From positions 1-34,349 of the IMG/VR virus record IMGVR_UViG_3300022072_000064: a DNA stretch of 34,349 nucleotides. The stretch is one strand, 5' to 3'. Under the pieces are notes generated by a model, which was not told the DNA's origin, searched no databases, and was given only the letters and a program-made list of their open reading frames with translations. Below are positions 16,875-26,870 of the stretch, in pieces (position 1 is the stretch's first letter; each line of letters begins with the position of its first letter). The DNA is from a virus. Made by a program: the position numbers and the translations under genes.

Positions 16875-19800
16875 ATGAATCCAGAAGTATTACAAGACTT
16901 ATACGATAGAGCTATATCAAAAGGCTATAGCAAAAGCATAGAAGAATTTACTCAATTAATAAGCTCTAACCAAGAGGTTTTGGATGACAATTTTAATTAT
17001 GTAAAAACCAAAGGATACTCAAAAGATATTTCAGAGTTTTCTAAATTAGTAGGTATTGATTTAAAAAAAAAAGAAGTTACGGATTCAGCATCTTTGGATG
17101 GTGGTGTGGTATCAAAAGAATTTAAAGGATTTGACTCTATTCCTGAACAAAAAGGCAGACCTATTGATGAGCTAGGAATGTATCCTTCTCAGGAGGAAGT
17201 AGACTCCTCTACAAAGTCACAGACAGATATTATGTCTGAAAAAATAACCGCACAAAAGGAACGAGAAGAGAAAAGACTTGCAGGTTTTACAGAAACTGAC
17301 GAGGATGCTTTAGCAAAACTGAAAGAACAAGAAGCTAGAGATAAGATGAATTATCTTCTTAGTCGAGGGGATGATAACGAAAAGCTTATGAAATCCGAAA
17401 ACTTTGTAAATTCTGTTTCAAAAGTAGACGTAGAATTAGCAAACAAAGAACAAGATGAAGTATCTGCACAAATAAATAAAGAGTTTGGTAAATATGGTTT
17501 TGTTGCTAAACCTGTAGGGCAATTTGGAAGGGATGCCGTAGTAGTAAGAACATTAGATGGTAAGGAAAGTAAGGTTTTTGAAGTAGATAATTTTACTGAT
17601 GCAGAAAGTATAGCATCTTCTGAAGAGCTTAGAACATTCATAAAAGACCATGCTAGAAATATTGAAAAACTTAATTCAGAAAAAACTGAAGAAGATTTAA
17701 AAATAGAAGACCAATTAAATAAATCTATTAGAGCGAGACAAATAAGACCTGTCGCTATGGTTAAATCTAATGGCACAGAGTCTACTGTAAAGTTTATGTC
17801 TTATGAAGAGGATGGCAACTACTATGTTGCACCTACATTGTTCCCTAAAGACCCTGATAATCCTACATCTAAACCAAGTGATTGGTATGAATTAAAACCT
17901 AATGAAGCCATATATCTTGCTAAACAAAGAGGTGAAGTATTTAAGTTTAATACAGAAGATGAGGCACAAGATTTTGCAGAAGGTAGTTGGAAAAATGTAA
18001 GTACCGCAGATGTAGAAGCAGACAAGTTTTATGCAGATAGAGGATTAAATTATTCTGCAAGTAGAAAAGCATTTGATGACTATCAAGATGTAAATGATGA
18101 AATAGAATTTATTGAAGACACATTTACTGAAGAGGGCGAAGAGAAGGTGTACAAAGAGTCTCTTACAGATGAAGAAAAAGAAGAGTTTGGAGACCTATAT
18201 GTAAATGGAAAACTAAGGAGTGATGTTGGTGAATACATAAAAGTTTTAGAAAAAAAACGAGATAACCTTTCTAAAATCGTAATGCTTGATGATGATGAAA
18301 AACGAGTAAGAGAAGAGTTTGATGAATACTTAATAGACAGAATTCAAAAAACCGCTTCTGTTGCTGCCGAATCAAATAAAGAATTAAAAGTTGCAGCGTT
18401 TGATTTAGATAGTGATATTAAACAAAATTTTAATGTTGGTTTAAAAGACTTATTAAATTACACTCCAAAATCAGAATATGAATATCTACTAAAAGATAAG
18501 TACACACAAGATTTAGTTGAACTTAGTGCAGCTCAAAAACAAGCAGCAGCAAAGTATGAAGTAGCAAAAACTTTTTATAGCAAGAAGGTTAACAAGTCTC
18601 TTCGAGGAGACTATGTAGATAATTTAGAAGGCTTTAACACTTCAGTAAGTAACGGGTATAAAAGAGGTCAAGCAATGGAGGTTATTCTTGCTATAGCTTT
18701 AGGTATCGAAGACTTAGGTATTCTTAATGCCACAAATAGCAAAGAAAAAAACGCAAAGCTTATATCTAAATACTTAGGTTCACAGTCATCAAATGTTAGT
18801 CGTGTAAGTGCTCGATTTGCTGAGGCAAACACAGGAAAAGAAGTTGCTGATGTAATACTTGATGACCCTCTAGAGTGGATGTTTACATTAGCAGGAGAGT
18901 CTTTGTCTCAAATAGTTCCTTATGGCACAAAGGTTGTCTTAGGAGCAGCAGGAACAGGAACGGCAATCGGAGCAGGAGCAGGATTGGTAGGTGGACCACT
19001 TGCTCCCGTAACATCTACCGCAGGAGCTTTAACAGGTCTGGGTTATGGTATTAGGACAGGTATGGGTGCAACAAGCTTTGCAATGGAATATACCAATGCG
19101 GTATTAGAAGGCTTACAAAAATATGATTTTAATTATCTCGACCCTAAACAAGTTGAAAAAGGATTAGAAGACCAAAGGGTTTGGGATTACGCTAATGATG
19201 TTGGTGCAAAAAGAGGTGCTATTATAGGTACAGTAGATTTTGTAACAGGAGGTGTAGTAGGAAAGCTTTTTAAACCAGGAACAAGATTAGCTTCAAAAGG
19301 TGCAAGAATGTCTGCTTTTGCTGCTGAACGTGCCGTATTTGACCCTGCTGCTGAAGGAGTTGGAGAGTATCTTGCACAGGTAGGTTCAGGTCAGGAAGTA
19401 GACTTTAAGGAAATAATAGCTGAGATGGGTGGTGCATTTGGAAACCAAATATCTAGTGCATCGTTTAATGTAATGATGGACTCTAGGCGAAACACTAACC
19501 TAAAGATTGCTGATGATTTAGCTAATGACTTAGCTACTATGGTTAATGACAAAGCAAGTGACAGTCGTGTTTCAAATTGGGCAAACAATATGCTTAGTCT
19601 TGGTAAAATTAATGAAGACCAAAACCAAAAAATACAGGAGAATGTAGGTATTCGTAGACAGGTAAATGAGTTGTTATCTGTAAGCAAGGTGTCAACTTTA
19701 GCTACGTCTAAAACAAAAAACACAAGATCAAGATTAGCGTTACTAATAGAAGCTAGAAATCAACTTACTAAAACGACTAATACAAAAGAAATATTTAAAA

Positions 19801-22800
19801 ATAAAATTAGGGATATAAATATTGAGATAGCAGAAATTGCTGAGACTAATAAAATTCCTGATACACAAACAATTGATTCTGAAGGTAATATTAAAGGAAC
19901 AGGTGTAGACTTAAGTAGTATACTTGGAAAGACTGAAAGAAAAAAATCTGCTAAATATATGTGGAGTAGCAAGATTGTTACTCGTAGAGAATTTTTAAAT
20001 AAATTAGAAAATTTAAAGAGTCCGAAAATAAAGGGAACTACAAAGGTTGTAGATGACCCTGAGATGGCTCGTAAACTAAACGCAAAACTAGATGCCTTTC
20101 AAGAGCCAAGCACAACGGAGGTGGATGTACCTCAACAAGCCAGAGATGGCAAAGCGATGGGAGTCAGAGACACCGAAGAGCAAGTCGTTGCCAAAGATGA
20201 AGTTCAAACGCAAGAAGCGATAACAATATCACCAAGACTAATTGAAGCAAGTAAAACTGTTGCAGAAACATTTACACCTGAAGCAGTAGTAGAGGATGTG
20301 ATATTTGAAGAAACACAGGAATCTACAGGATTTCAGATTGTTACTAAGCCAGACAATACGTTTGCGGTTATTCAAAACGATGTAGTAATTGAGGATAATA
20401 TTGAAACCAAAGACCTAGCACTTGAGGTGTCAAATGAAACTGCTTTTGAAGTAGAAGCTGATACAGAAGTAGAAGCTGCACCTATTCTTTTAAAGCCATT
20501 AAAGAAACATAAAACTGCACTTGATAATGAAACACTTTCAGAAACTGATAGGAATGGAATTATTGCATATGCTTTAGATAAAAAAATAAAAGGTAAAAAG
20601 TTAACTCCGTTTGAGAATACTATTATAGATACATCTAATCAAGAGACTGTTGCTAATATAAGAATATCTCTTGAAGATATTACAAGTAAGCAAAAAACAA
20701 GACTAGAGTTTGATCAAGATGTTGCAGACCTAGAAGCTTTCATAAATCAAAACAATCCACAGTTTCAACTATCAACAAAAGTCACTTCTGAAGAAAAAAA
20801 GCAAGCTCTTGAAGATGAAGCTATTAGATTAATGCAGGATATGGATGGTCAAGAAATTTCTGAAGATGCAAGTGTGTTTGTTCCAGACTCTAAAGAAAAG
20901 AGACCATCAATCCCTGTATCTTTTACAGAGAACACTAGCCTTTTATCTAAGATAAAGAAGTTTAAATTAAAAGACCTATACGGAAAATCTATTAACTTAT
21001 TAATGGCAGATAAGTTAAAGGTTGAACTTCAAGACCCTAGTAAACCACATAACATTGATACAAATCCATATATAAAAATGGGTGGAAACTTTTTCCCTTT
21101 AATGGAAGGTTTATTTGGCAAGGTTGCATGGGCATCAATTACAGATTCAGCAGCAACTAAAATTATAAAAGGTGCTATGAATGGCGATATATCTGTTGTT
21201 TATAATATGGGTAGTGGAGGAATTGATTCTAATATTGCTATGGCAACAGAGTTAAATAATTTAATTCCAGAAAAAGATAAAGCAGAGGTTTTTAAATTAA
21301 TGCAAGGTCATATATTTAAATCAACAAATGAAAATATAAACAAAAAAGTAAAAAATATTTTTATTAAATCTGATAATTTAATAGAAGCATTTGAAGCACT
21401 TCAAAAAGGTTTTGATGTAAAAGTAAGAGCAGCAGCAATGCAAGAGATTGTTCCTGAAAGCTTAGAGATAGAAGCAGGTACACCTTTAAATAAAAAAATG
21501 AAATCTTTAGGTATTTCATTAGAAGTATTAAGAGAAAACAATACAGAACAGTTTGTTGACAAACTACCTATAGGTTCATTAACAATGGTTGTTGAGGTGA
21601 CAAATAAAGATGGGGTTAAAGTAAGTGAGTTAAAGAAACAGTTAGATAAAAAGCTAAAAAATAAAGAGATAACTAAAAAAGAATACGATAAAGGTTTTCT
21701 AGAAATTATAGCCTCTGCTAAAATGTCTCGAGACCAACAAAAAGAGGAAGGGATGCAGACGCACCCAAATTATCCTGAATACATAAGAGGTAGAGCAATT
21801 GCAGTAATGGAAGAGACTACTCCCTTCTACAATGTAATTAAAAAGTATTCATCTCAAGTAGAAAAGAGACAAGCAGGTATAGAAAAAAAGAAGTCAGGTA
21901 ATGTTAAAAAAGATGCAACACCTGTAGAGCAAAAAATATATGAACAGATTAATAAAGCTAAGACATTAGAGAAGCAAACAAAACTTAGTACAGAAAAAAA
22001 GATTCAGAAGTTTAAAGATATTCATACTATAATTAAAAATCTATTATCTAAAACAGTTCCTAAATTAAAAGGTCAACTTAAAAAAGATACAAGAGCTTTA
22101 TTTAAGGAAATACTTGAGAGTACTAGTTCTGCTAAAATAAAAATATTATTAGCTGAAGCTGAGATTCCTTTTGCTGATATGGTAAAATACACAACTGCTC
22201 AAGCTCTTGCTGCAGCAGGTACATCAGCATCTACAACAGGTACTACTTCTTATACAGTAGAGCAGAATATAAAAGCAAAGTATGACAACTTTGTGTCGTT
22301 ATTAAGCAAGTCATTTCCAAGCGTAGAGATTATTACTAATCAAAGTGAGTTTGACTTTTTATTAGACGAACCAAATGTAGTGGCTCTCACAACAAAGCAA
22401 CAAAGAACAGGTAATAAAATTTATGGTGCAGTATACCAAGGGAAACTGTACTTAAATCCTGCTTCTGCAAATTTTAATACACCTATACATGAGTTTGGTC
22501 ACATATGGAATAACATTGCTAAACAACAGAGACCTGAACTTTATAAAAAAGGATTAGAGCTTATAGAAGCTGATGGAAGTTATGTCTCTGAAATTGAAAA
22601 TAGTCCAGAGTATAAAAGGGTGATAAAGCAAATGAAGAAAGATGGAGCAACTGAACAAGAGATTCGTGAGTTTATCCTTGAGGAAGCATTGGCTACTGCT
22701 ATTGGAGATAAAGGTGAGTCGTTTGCTAATGCATCAATTGCGAGAGATTTTAAAGATTGGTTAAATAAATTATATAGTTATGTGAAATCTTTAGTTGGTT

Positions 22801-25800
22801 TGTCTCAGTATACTGATGAGCAAATACAAGACATAACTTTAGATGAGTTCTTACAAGGAGTAGTTGTAGACCTGCTATCAGGTAATCAGGTATTTAAAGA
22901 TGCTCAAGTCAAAAAATTCTCTAGTCAACTTCAATTGATGACAGGCAGCAACACTCAAAACATACCAATGAATACTATTATATCTATAGGTAGGTCAAAT
23001 GGATGGTCTGATGCAGTTATAAAAGAAGTATTAAAAGGTAAAAAGTTTAAGGCTTCTGATATCAATAAAGCAATGGTTATTAACTTGTCTAACTCAATGT
23101 TTGAAGATGTCATTGTACCTGCTGAGTTTGGAAACATAGAAGGTGGTATGCCTGAAGGTCAAGCATTATTTGATAGGGTTAGAAAAAAACTAAAAGCTTA
23201 TGCTGAACCAACAGTAACACAGAGTACAAAACAAGAAACTCAAAAGGAAATGATTGCGAGAGTGACAATAATTAGGTCTGCGAACCCTTCATTATTTGCA
23301 CTAACGGATGAGGAAATAGCCAAGCGTTATCCAAGAATTGGATTAACTACAACTATTAATACACCACCAAAAACAAATTCTCAGATAAGAGCTAAAGCTT
23401 TAGAGTTGTTAAAAGCAGATTCTGTATTCAAGTCACAACCTGAAATAATTCAGCAACAGTTATTAATAGCTTTAGACAAGACCATAGGGACTCGTGCTAA
23501 TAAATCGGTGTCCGAAGAGATAAATGCTCTTAAACAGAGGATAAAGGACTATGAGAAGGGTATTAAAGATATCCAAGGAGCTAAAATGGTTCTTATGCGT
23601 TATGTCCGAAAGGCTCTACCTAAATCAAATTTATACTCTAATGCTAGTGTAACTAAGATTGCTTCACGTATTGCAAAGGCAACTCCTAACACTTTACTTA
23701 GTGATGTTGAGTATGTGAATAAACAAGTAGACGCTCAAAGAGAAGTAATGAAAAAGTCTGTCATTAAAGAAATGGCAAAGCTTGTATCTGATAAAAGCAA
23801 AAAAAGAATTTCACAATCAAATAAATCTAAAAGTAAAGGCATAGCTGCCGAGGCTCAAGCATTCTTTGAACAATCAAACATTATATTCAAACTTTTAAAA
23901 AAGAATGATGTAAATGGAATGACTAAAATATTAGAAGAGCTTAGTATAAATGAAGGTGTTATTACACAGGCAATAATAAAAGAATTACAGGGAGAAAAAC
24001 TTACTGTTGATGAGCAAAGACTTGTAAACCTTTCTTATGCTTTTGATAATTTTTCAGACCTTGAGAATATGACGCTTGAGGAAACTGTTTCACTCTATAA
24101 TTCGTTTAAAGATTTAAACGCTGAGGGTATTAGAAGGTATAAAACCAGGAGAGCAGCGAGAGCAATGCAAATAGCCAACATGAACAATCAGGCTAAAACT
24201 GAAATTAGTGAAGGTTTTAAAGAGGTTATAGATAAGGATGGTGAACCAAAAAATACAAACCAACTTTCTAGAGATCAAACTCAAATAGCCAAACTTTATG
24301 CTGATAAAAAATATCTACAATGGATAAAAGCATATAAAGACCATTATAGATTTGGGTCATTCGCTGAGTTAATTAGAGGGTTTAAGAATAACCTTAAACA
24401 TCTTGGCACACTAACAAACAAGCTTGATAAAGTAGGTGATTATTTTACAGAGAATGTTTATAAACGACTAAATCGTGCAGACGAAGCTAATTTGAAAGGT
24501 TATTTTAGAACAATGGATAAGCTAGATAACATGGCTAATAGTGTTGATGGAGTGACAAAAGGATTCAGAGATATACGAAATAAAATTTATGAGTCTGGTA
24601 CAATGGATGTAAAAGTAAGAGATACGTTGTCCGATGGAACAATGGGTTCATTTAGCACAAGCACACTTAGTCGAGACCAACTGCTAAGGGTTTATTCTTT
24701 ATATCAAAATGAAAATCAGAAAATAAAGCTTGAAAGACAAGGGTTTAATGATAAAGTAATGCAAGATGTTGCTAAGTTTCTTGGAAAAGATGTTACTGAG
24801 TTTGCTGATAAAATGATTTACTTTTTGAGTAATGAATACTATAATGAAACTAATGATGTATATCGTAATGCCAATGACGTAAATCTTAACTTTGTACAAA
24901 ACTATTTTCCAACACAAACTATTTCAAGCAATACAAATATGTCTTCACTACTTGCTGATGGAGATTTCAATGCAATATTTAATGCTGAAAGCTCTCCTGC
25001 ACTTAAACGTAGGTCAGATAGTAAAGGTGATGTAGTTTTAAAAGTTGATTTTACGGCTACATTAATAGACCATGTTAAAGCAATGGAAAGATATAAAGCG
25101 TATGCAATCCCAACAAAAATGCTTCAAGGTGTTTTTAGCGACCCATATGTTAAATCTCTTTTAGACTCTATGAATCTACAAGGTATAATGAGACAAGCAG
25201 TTAACTACTCTATAAACCCTGACTCTTATCAACAGAATGCTCAGAATTTTAGATGGGTAACAAATCTTCAAAGCAAGTATACATCTTTTGCTTTGGGTTT
25301 AAAAATTATGCAGATACCTAAACAGATGACTTCGTTTGTGAATGCATATGAGAACTATCAATACAGAAAAGAAGGGCAAACTCCTGGTCTTGATATAGTA
25401 ATGTTTATGGTCGATGCTTCTATGTTGTATGCAAATCTATTAGCAGAACTTGCCGTAATAGGAGCAGAAAAAGTTTCAGGGAAACACATAGGTTTAGAAA
25501 GCAGACCATTAACAGAAGCAATGGGTATGTCTGCTTCATTTAGAAAAAGAATTGAACTTGGTGTTCAGGGTGACTTAGTAGGACTTGAAGCAGGGCAACC
25601 TACATTTAAAAACAAAGAAACTAACCAAGCATTATGGGCAAAATTGGGGCGTGGTGGTCGAAAAGTTGCTGCTTCTCCTACTGTGATTGGTGATGTTGCA
25701 GGTGTAATGGGGTACATGATTAATTATAGACGCAACATTAAGAACGGAATGAATAATGCAAAAGCTCTAGAGGAGTTTAATGATTACAATGCTACTCAGC

Positions 25801-26534
25801 AATCAAGGAGAGCTACGGAAAAAATTCCGTTGCAGATGAATGCAAACGTATTTACAAGAAGTTTCTTGATGTTTGGTAGTACATTATTTTTACAAATGAA
25901 CAAAGTTATGTCAACAGGTACTAACATTATGAGAGGAATGAATGATGTTCGTAAAGCGGTAGCTGAGGGAGATATAAAGAAGGCAAAGCAAAATGCAAAA
26001 AATATAAAATCAAAAGATATTCGTGGATTTTATTTAAACCTAGCAGTAGCCAATGTAATGTTTACCGCAGCAGCTAATATATTCAAAATAACAAGTGATG
26101 ATGATGAAGATAGAGAGGTGGCTTTTCAGAGAATGCAAGATGCAATGTTTGGATTAAATCTTGCATATTCAATACCTTTTATTGGAGAAGCGGTAGAGAA
26201 GCAGGTTATAAATCTTAGAGGCGGAAGAAGGGAAGTAGATGCAGGAGTTAACCCTATAAAATCTATATCTAATAGAATAAGCAATGAAATGAAATACGAG
26301 GACTCAAGCTTTGTTTATGCTACCGCTAAAAACTTAGCTGAGATAGGATTAGGTGTTCAGTTTGATCCAATTATAGGGTTAGCTAAAACTTTTACAGGAG
26401 GATTTGATGAGGAAACTATGTATGATATGGTAGGAGCAAGCTATTCTTATAGACGTAAAAAAAATAAATCTAAGAGCGAATCATCAAAAAGTAGTGGTAA
26501 AAGTGGTAAAGGTATTGAAATGACAATGGATTAA
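16875..26534 (+). CDS. giant polyvalent-type virion/ejection protein with HEFGH metallopeptidase motif (3219 aa)
   Basis: The largest gene here. Residues 8-60 contain two related units (AISKGYSKSIEEFTQLI; YVKTKGYSKDISEFSKL). Residues about 675-735 and 778-800 are glycine-rich hydrophobic (GAAGTGTAIGAGAGLVGG; GTVDFVTGGVVGKLF) and could insert into membranes. Around 1400-1480 lies a conserved-looking block (WASITDSAATKIIKGAMNGD, YNMGSGGIDSN). Residues 1872-1876 are HEFGH, with glutamates at 1936-1937 in FILEEALATAIG as likely third ligand: a zincin of the kind found in phage polyvalent proteins. Beyond this are long helical regions, hydrophobic helices near 2838-2866, 3052-3073 and 3094-3105, and a Lys/Ser-rich tail. 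Such proteins are usually packaged and ejected with the DNA. I see no convincing RNA polymerase motif. Role in ejection or early host takeover is inferred. Confidence 0.72.
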   Translation: MNPEVLQDLYDRAISKGYSKSIEEFTQLISSNQEVLDDNFNYVKTKGYSKDISEFSKLVGIDLKKKEVTDSASLDGGVVSKEFKGFDSIPEQKGRPIDELGMYPSQEEVDSSTKSQTDIMSEKITAQKEREEKRLAGFTETDEDALAKLKEQEARDKMNYLLSRGDDNEKLMKSENFVNSVSKVDVELANKEQDEVSAQINKEFGKYGFVAKPVGQFGRDAVVVRTLDGKESKVFEVDNFTDAESIASSEELRTFIKDHARNIEKLNSEKTEEDLKIEDQLNKSIRARQIRPVAMVKSNGTESTVKFMSYEEDGNYYVAPTLFPKDPDNPTSKPSDWYELKPNEAIYLAKQRGEVFKFNTEDEAQDFAEGSWKNVSTADVEADKFYADRGLNYSASRKAFDDYQDVNDEIEFIEDTFTEEGEEKVYKESLTDEEKEEFGDLYVNGKLRSDVGEYIKVLEKKRDNLSKIVMLDDDEKRVREEFDEYLIDRIQKTASVAAESNKELKVAAFDLDSDIKQNFNVGLKDLLNYTPKSEYEYLLKDKYTQDLVELSAAQKQAAAKYEVAKTFYSKKVNKSLRGDYVDNLEGFNTSVSNGYKRGQAMEVILAIALGIEDLGILNATNSKEKNAKLISKYLGSQSSNVSRVSARFAEANTGKEVADVILDDPLEWMFTLAGESLSQIVPYGTKVVLGAAGTGTAIGAGAGLVGGPLAPVTSTAGALTGLGYGIRTGMGATSFAMEYTNAVLEGLQKYDFNYLDPKQVEKGLEDQRVWDYANDVGAKRGAIIGTVDFVTGGVVGKLFKPGTRLASKGARMSAFAAERAVFDPAAEGVGEYLAQVGSGQEVDFKEIIAEMGGAFGNQISSASFNVMMDSRRNTNLKIADDLANDLATMVNDKASDSRVSNWANNMLSLGKINEDQNQKIQENVGIRRQVNELLSVSKVSTLATSKTKNTRSRLALLIEARNQLTKTTNTKEIFKNKIRDINIEIAEIAETNKIPDTQTIDSEGNIKGTGVDLSSILGKTERKKSAKYMWSSKIVTRREFLNKLENLKSPKIKGTTKVVDDPEMARKLNAKLDAFQEPSTTEVDVPQQARDGKAMGVRDTEEQVVAKDEVQTQEAITISPRLIEASKTVAETFTPEAVVEDVIFEETQESTGFQIVTKPDNTFAVIQNDVVIEDNIETKDLALEVSNETAFEVEADTEVEAAPILLKPLKKHKTALDNETLSETDRNGIIAYALDKKIKGKKLTPFENTIIDTSNQETVANIRISLEDITSKQKTRLEFDQDVADLEAFINQNNPQFQLSTKVTSEEKKQALEDEAIRLMQDMDGQEISEDASVFVPDSKEKRPSIPVSFTENTSLLSKIKKFKLKDLYGKSINLLMADKLKVELQDPSKPHNIDTNPYIKMGGNFFPLMEGLFGKVAWASITDSAATKIIKGAMNGDISVVYNMGSGGIDSNIAMATELNNLIPEKDKAEVFKLMQGHIFKSTNENINKKVKNIFIKSDNLIEAFEALQKGFDVKVRAAAMQEIVPESLEIEAGTPLNKKMKSLGISLEVLRENNTEQFVDKLPIGSLTMVVEVTNKDGVKVSELKKQLDKKLKNKEITKKEYDKGFLEIIASAKMSRDQQKEEGMQTHPNYPEYIRGRAIAVMEETTPFYNVIKKYSSQVEKRQAGIEKKKSGNVKKDATPVEQKIYEQINKAKTLEKQTKLSTEKKIQKFKDIHTIIKNLLSKTVPKLKGQLKKDTRALFKEILESTSSAKIKILLAEAEIPFADMVKYTTAQALAAAGTSASTTGTTSYTVEQNIKAKYDNFVSLLSKSFPSVEIITNQSEFDFLLDEPNVVALTTKQQRTGNKIYGAVYQGKLYLNPASANFNTPIHEFGHIWNNIAKQQRPELYKKGLELIEADGSYVSEIENSPEYKRVIKQMKKDGATEQEIREFILEEALATAIGDKGESFANASIARDFKDWLNKLYSYVKSLVGLSQYTDEQIQDITLDEFLQGVVVDLLSGNQVFKDAQVKKFSSQLQLMTGSNTQNIPMNTIISIGRSNGWSDAVIKEVLKGKKFKASDINKAMVINLSNSMFEDVIVPAEFGNIEGGMPEGQALFDRVRKKLKAYAEPTVTQSTKQETQKEMIARVTIIRSANPSLFALTDEEIAKRYPRIGLTTTINTPPKTNSQIRAKALELLKADSVFKSQPEIIQQQLLIALDKTIGTRANKSVSEEINALKQRIKDYEKGIKDIQGAKMVLMRYVRKALPKSNLYSNASVTKIASRIAKATPNTLLSDVEYVNKQVDAQREVMKKSVIKEMAKLVSDKSKKRISQSNKSKSKGIAAEAQAFFEQSNIIFKLLKKNDVNGMTKILEELSINEGVITQAIIKELQGEKLTVDEQRLVNLSYAFDNFSDLENMTLEETVSLYNSFKDLNAEGIRRYKTRRAARAMQIANMNNQAKTEISEGFKEVIDKDGEPKNTNQLSRDQTQIAKLYADKKYLQWIKAYKDHYRFGSFAELIRGFKNNLKHLGTLTNKLDKVGDYFTENVYKRLNRADEANLKGYFRTMDKLDNMANSVDGVTKGFRDIRNKIYESGTMDVKVRDTLSDGTMGSFSTSTLSRDQLLRVYSLYQNENQKIKLERQGFNDKVMQDVAKFLGKDVTEFADKMIYFLSNEYYNETNDVYRNANDVNLNFVQNYFPTQTISSNTNMSSLLADGDFNAIFNAESSPALKRRSDSKGDVVLKVDFTATLIDHVKAMERYKAYAIPTKMLQGVFSDPYVKSLLDSMNLQGIMRQAVNYSINPDSYQQNAQNFRWVTNLQSKYTSFALGLKIMQIPKQMTSFVNAYENYQYRKEGQTPGLDIVMFMVDASMLYANLLAELAVIGAEKVSGKHIGLESRPLTEAMGMSASFRKRIELGVQGDLVGLEAGQPTFKNKETNQALWAKLGRGGRKVAASPTVIGDVAGVMGYMINYRRNIKNGMNNAKALEEFNDYNATQQSRRATEKIPLQMNANVFTRSFLMFGSTLFLQMNKVMSTGTNIMRGMNDVRKAVAEGDIKKAKQNAKNIKSKDIRGFYLNLAVANVMFTAAANIFKITSDDDEDREVAFQRMQDAMFGLNLAYSIPFIGEAVEKQVINLRGGRREVDAGVNPIKSISNRISNEMKYEDSSFVYATAKNLAEIGLGVQFDPIIGLAKTFTGGFDEETMYDMVGASYSYRRKKNKSKSESSKSSGKSGKGIEMTMD

Positions 26535-26540
26535 ATAGAA

Positions 26541-26564
26541 AGGAGTCTCTTTAAAGAGACTCCT
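26541..26564 (-). terminator. perfectly palindromic hairpin between convergent modules
   Basis: Arms AGGAGTCTCT and AGAGACTCCT form a perfect 10-bp stem with loop TTAA. Read on the minus strand it is followed by TTCTATTTAA, a moderately U-rich tail; on the plus strand the tail is ATCAGAGC, which is not. It therefore fits best as terminator of the minus-strand module (and of any short minus RNA), though the hairpin could also stabilise the 3' end of the plus-strand giant transcript. Same stem as the capsid terminator. Confidence 0.75.
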
Positions 26565-26658
26565 ATCAGAGCTATTAATCAGTAACTGTAACCAATTAGA
26601 AAATTACAGAAATTAAAACTGTCTTACAAAAATAAAAGCCAATGAATTGATGTTTTGA
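26541..26658 (-). ncRNA. possible short minus-strand RNA in the convergent intergenic region
   Basis: A TATATTTG octamer on the minus strand (26664-26671) lies downstream of the last minus-strand gene and points into 26541-26658, which ends at the palindromic hairpin. Promoter-like element, about 115 bases, then hairpin with U-rich tail is the layout of a small RNA unit. The only frame inside is a 21-codon one (26596-26661), whose ATG lies too close to the octamer to be a normal mRNA start. Expression is untested; this is inference from two signals. Confidence 0.28.
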
Positions 26659-26663
26659 CATGG

Positions 26664-26671
26664 CAAATATA
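26664..26671 (-). promoter_or_regulatory. minus-strand TATATTTG octamer
   Basis: CAAATATA on the plus strand reads TATATTTG on the minus strand, identical to the octamers at 1107 and 4633. Unlike them, it is not upstream of any sizeable gene; it sits between the last minus-strand gene and the palindromic hairpin. No -33 TTG seen. Confidence 0.35.
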
Positions 26672-26682
26672 CTAAAATTTTT

Positions 26683-26865
26683 CTAAATTTCGTCTTTAAG
26701 ACTACGTTTTATATCATTTAAAGTTAAAATTAACTTGTCAATGTCTAATTCTGCTTTTAAAAACTCCTTATCCACGAGCCCTTCGTATATTTCTCCGCAT
26801 TGACTATTTATAATATCCATCAGATGGTTTATATATTTTACTCTTTGCTCATCTATTGGACTCAT
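26683..26865 (-). CDS. 60-aa hypothetical protein
   Basis: A short, acidic, helical protein (begins MSPIDEQRVKYINHLMDIIN, ends LILTLNDIKRSLKDEI) with heptad-like spacing of Leu/Ile, so a small coiled coil is plausible. It is the last gene of the minus-strand module, five bases after the previous gene, and is followed by the convergent intergenic region. No family recognised. Confidence 0.55.
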   Translation of the reverse strand: MSPIDEQRVKYINHLMDIINSQCGEIYEGLVDKEFLKAELDIDKLILTLNDIKRSLKDEI

Positions 26866-26870
26866 TGTTA

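Noticed and set aside
17351-17776. 141-codon antisense frame within the giant gene
   Set aside because: Low-complexity Ser/Leu-rich translation is a mirror of Glu/Lys/Asp-rich coding on the plus strand; no start context or neighbour support.
18402-18416. DLDSD (residues 510-514 of the giant protein), a formal DxDxD pattern like the RNA polymerase active site
   Set aside because: The context is lysine/alanine-rich helical sequence without the Gly or surrounding double-psi barrel segments of crAss-like or YonO-like polymerases, so chance is more likely.
19391-19723. 110-codon antisense frame within the giant gene
   Set aside because: Same reason: shadow of the plus-strand coding sequence with no recognisable domain.
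26596-26661. 21-codon minus-strand frame (begins MSKHQFIG) in the convergent intergenic region
   Set aside because: Its ATG lies only two bases after the promoter-like octamer, too close for a normal transcript start, and the peptide shows no clear membrane or charged pattern. Kept only as part of the possible small RNA.
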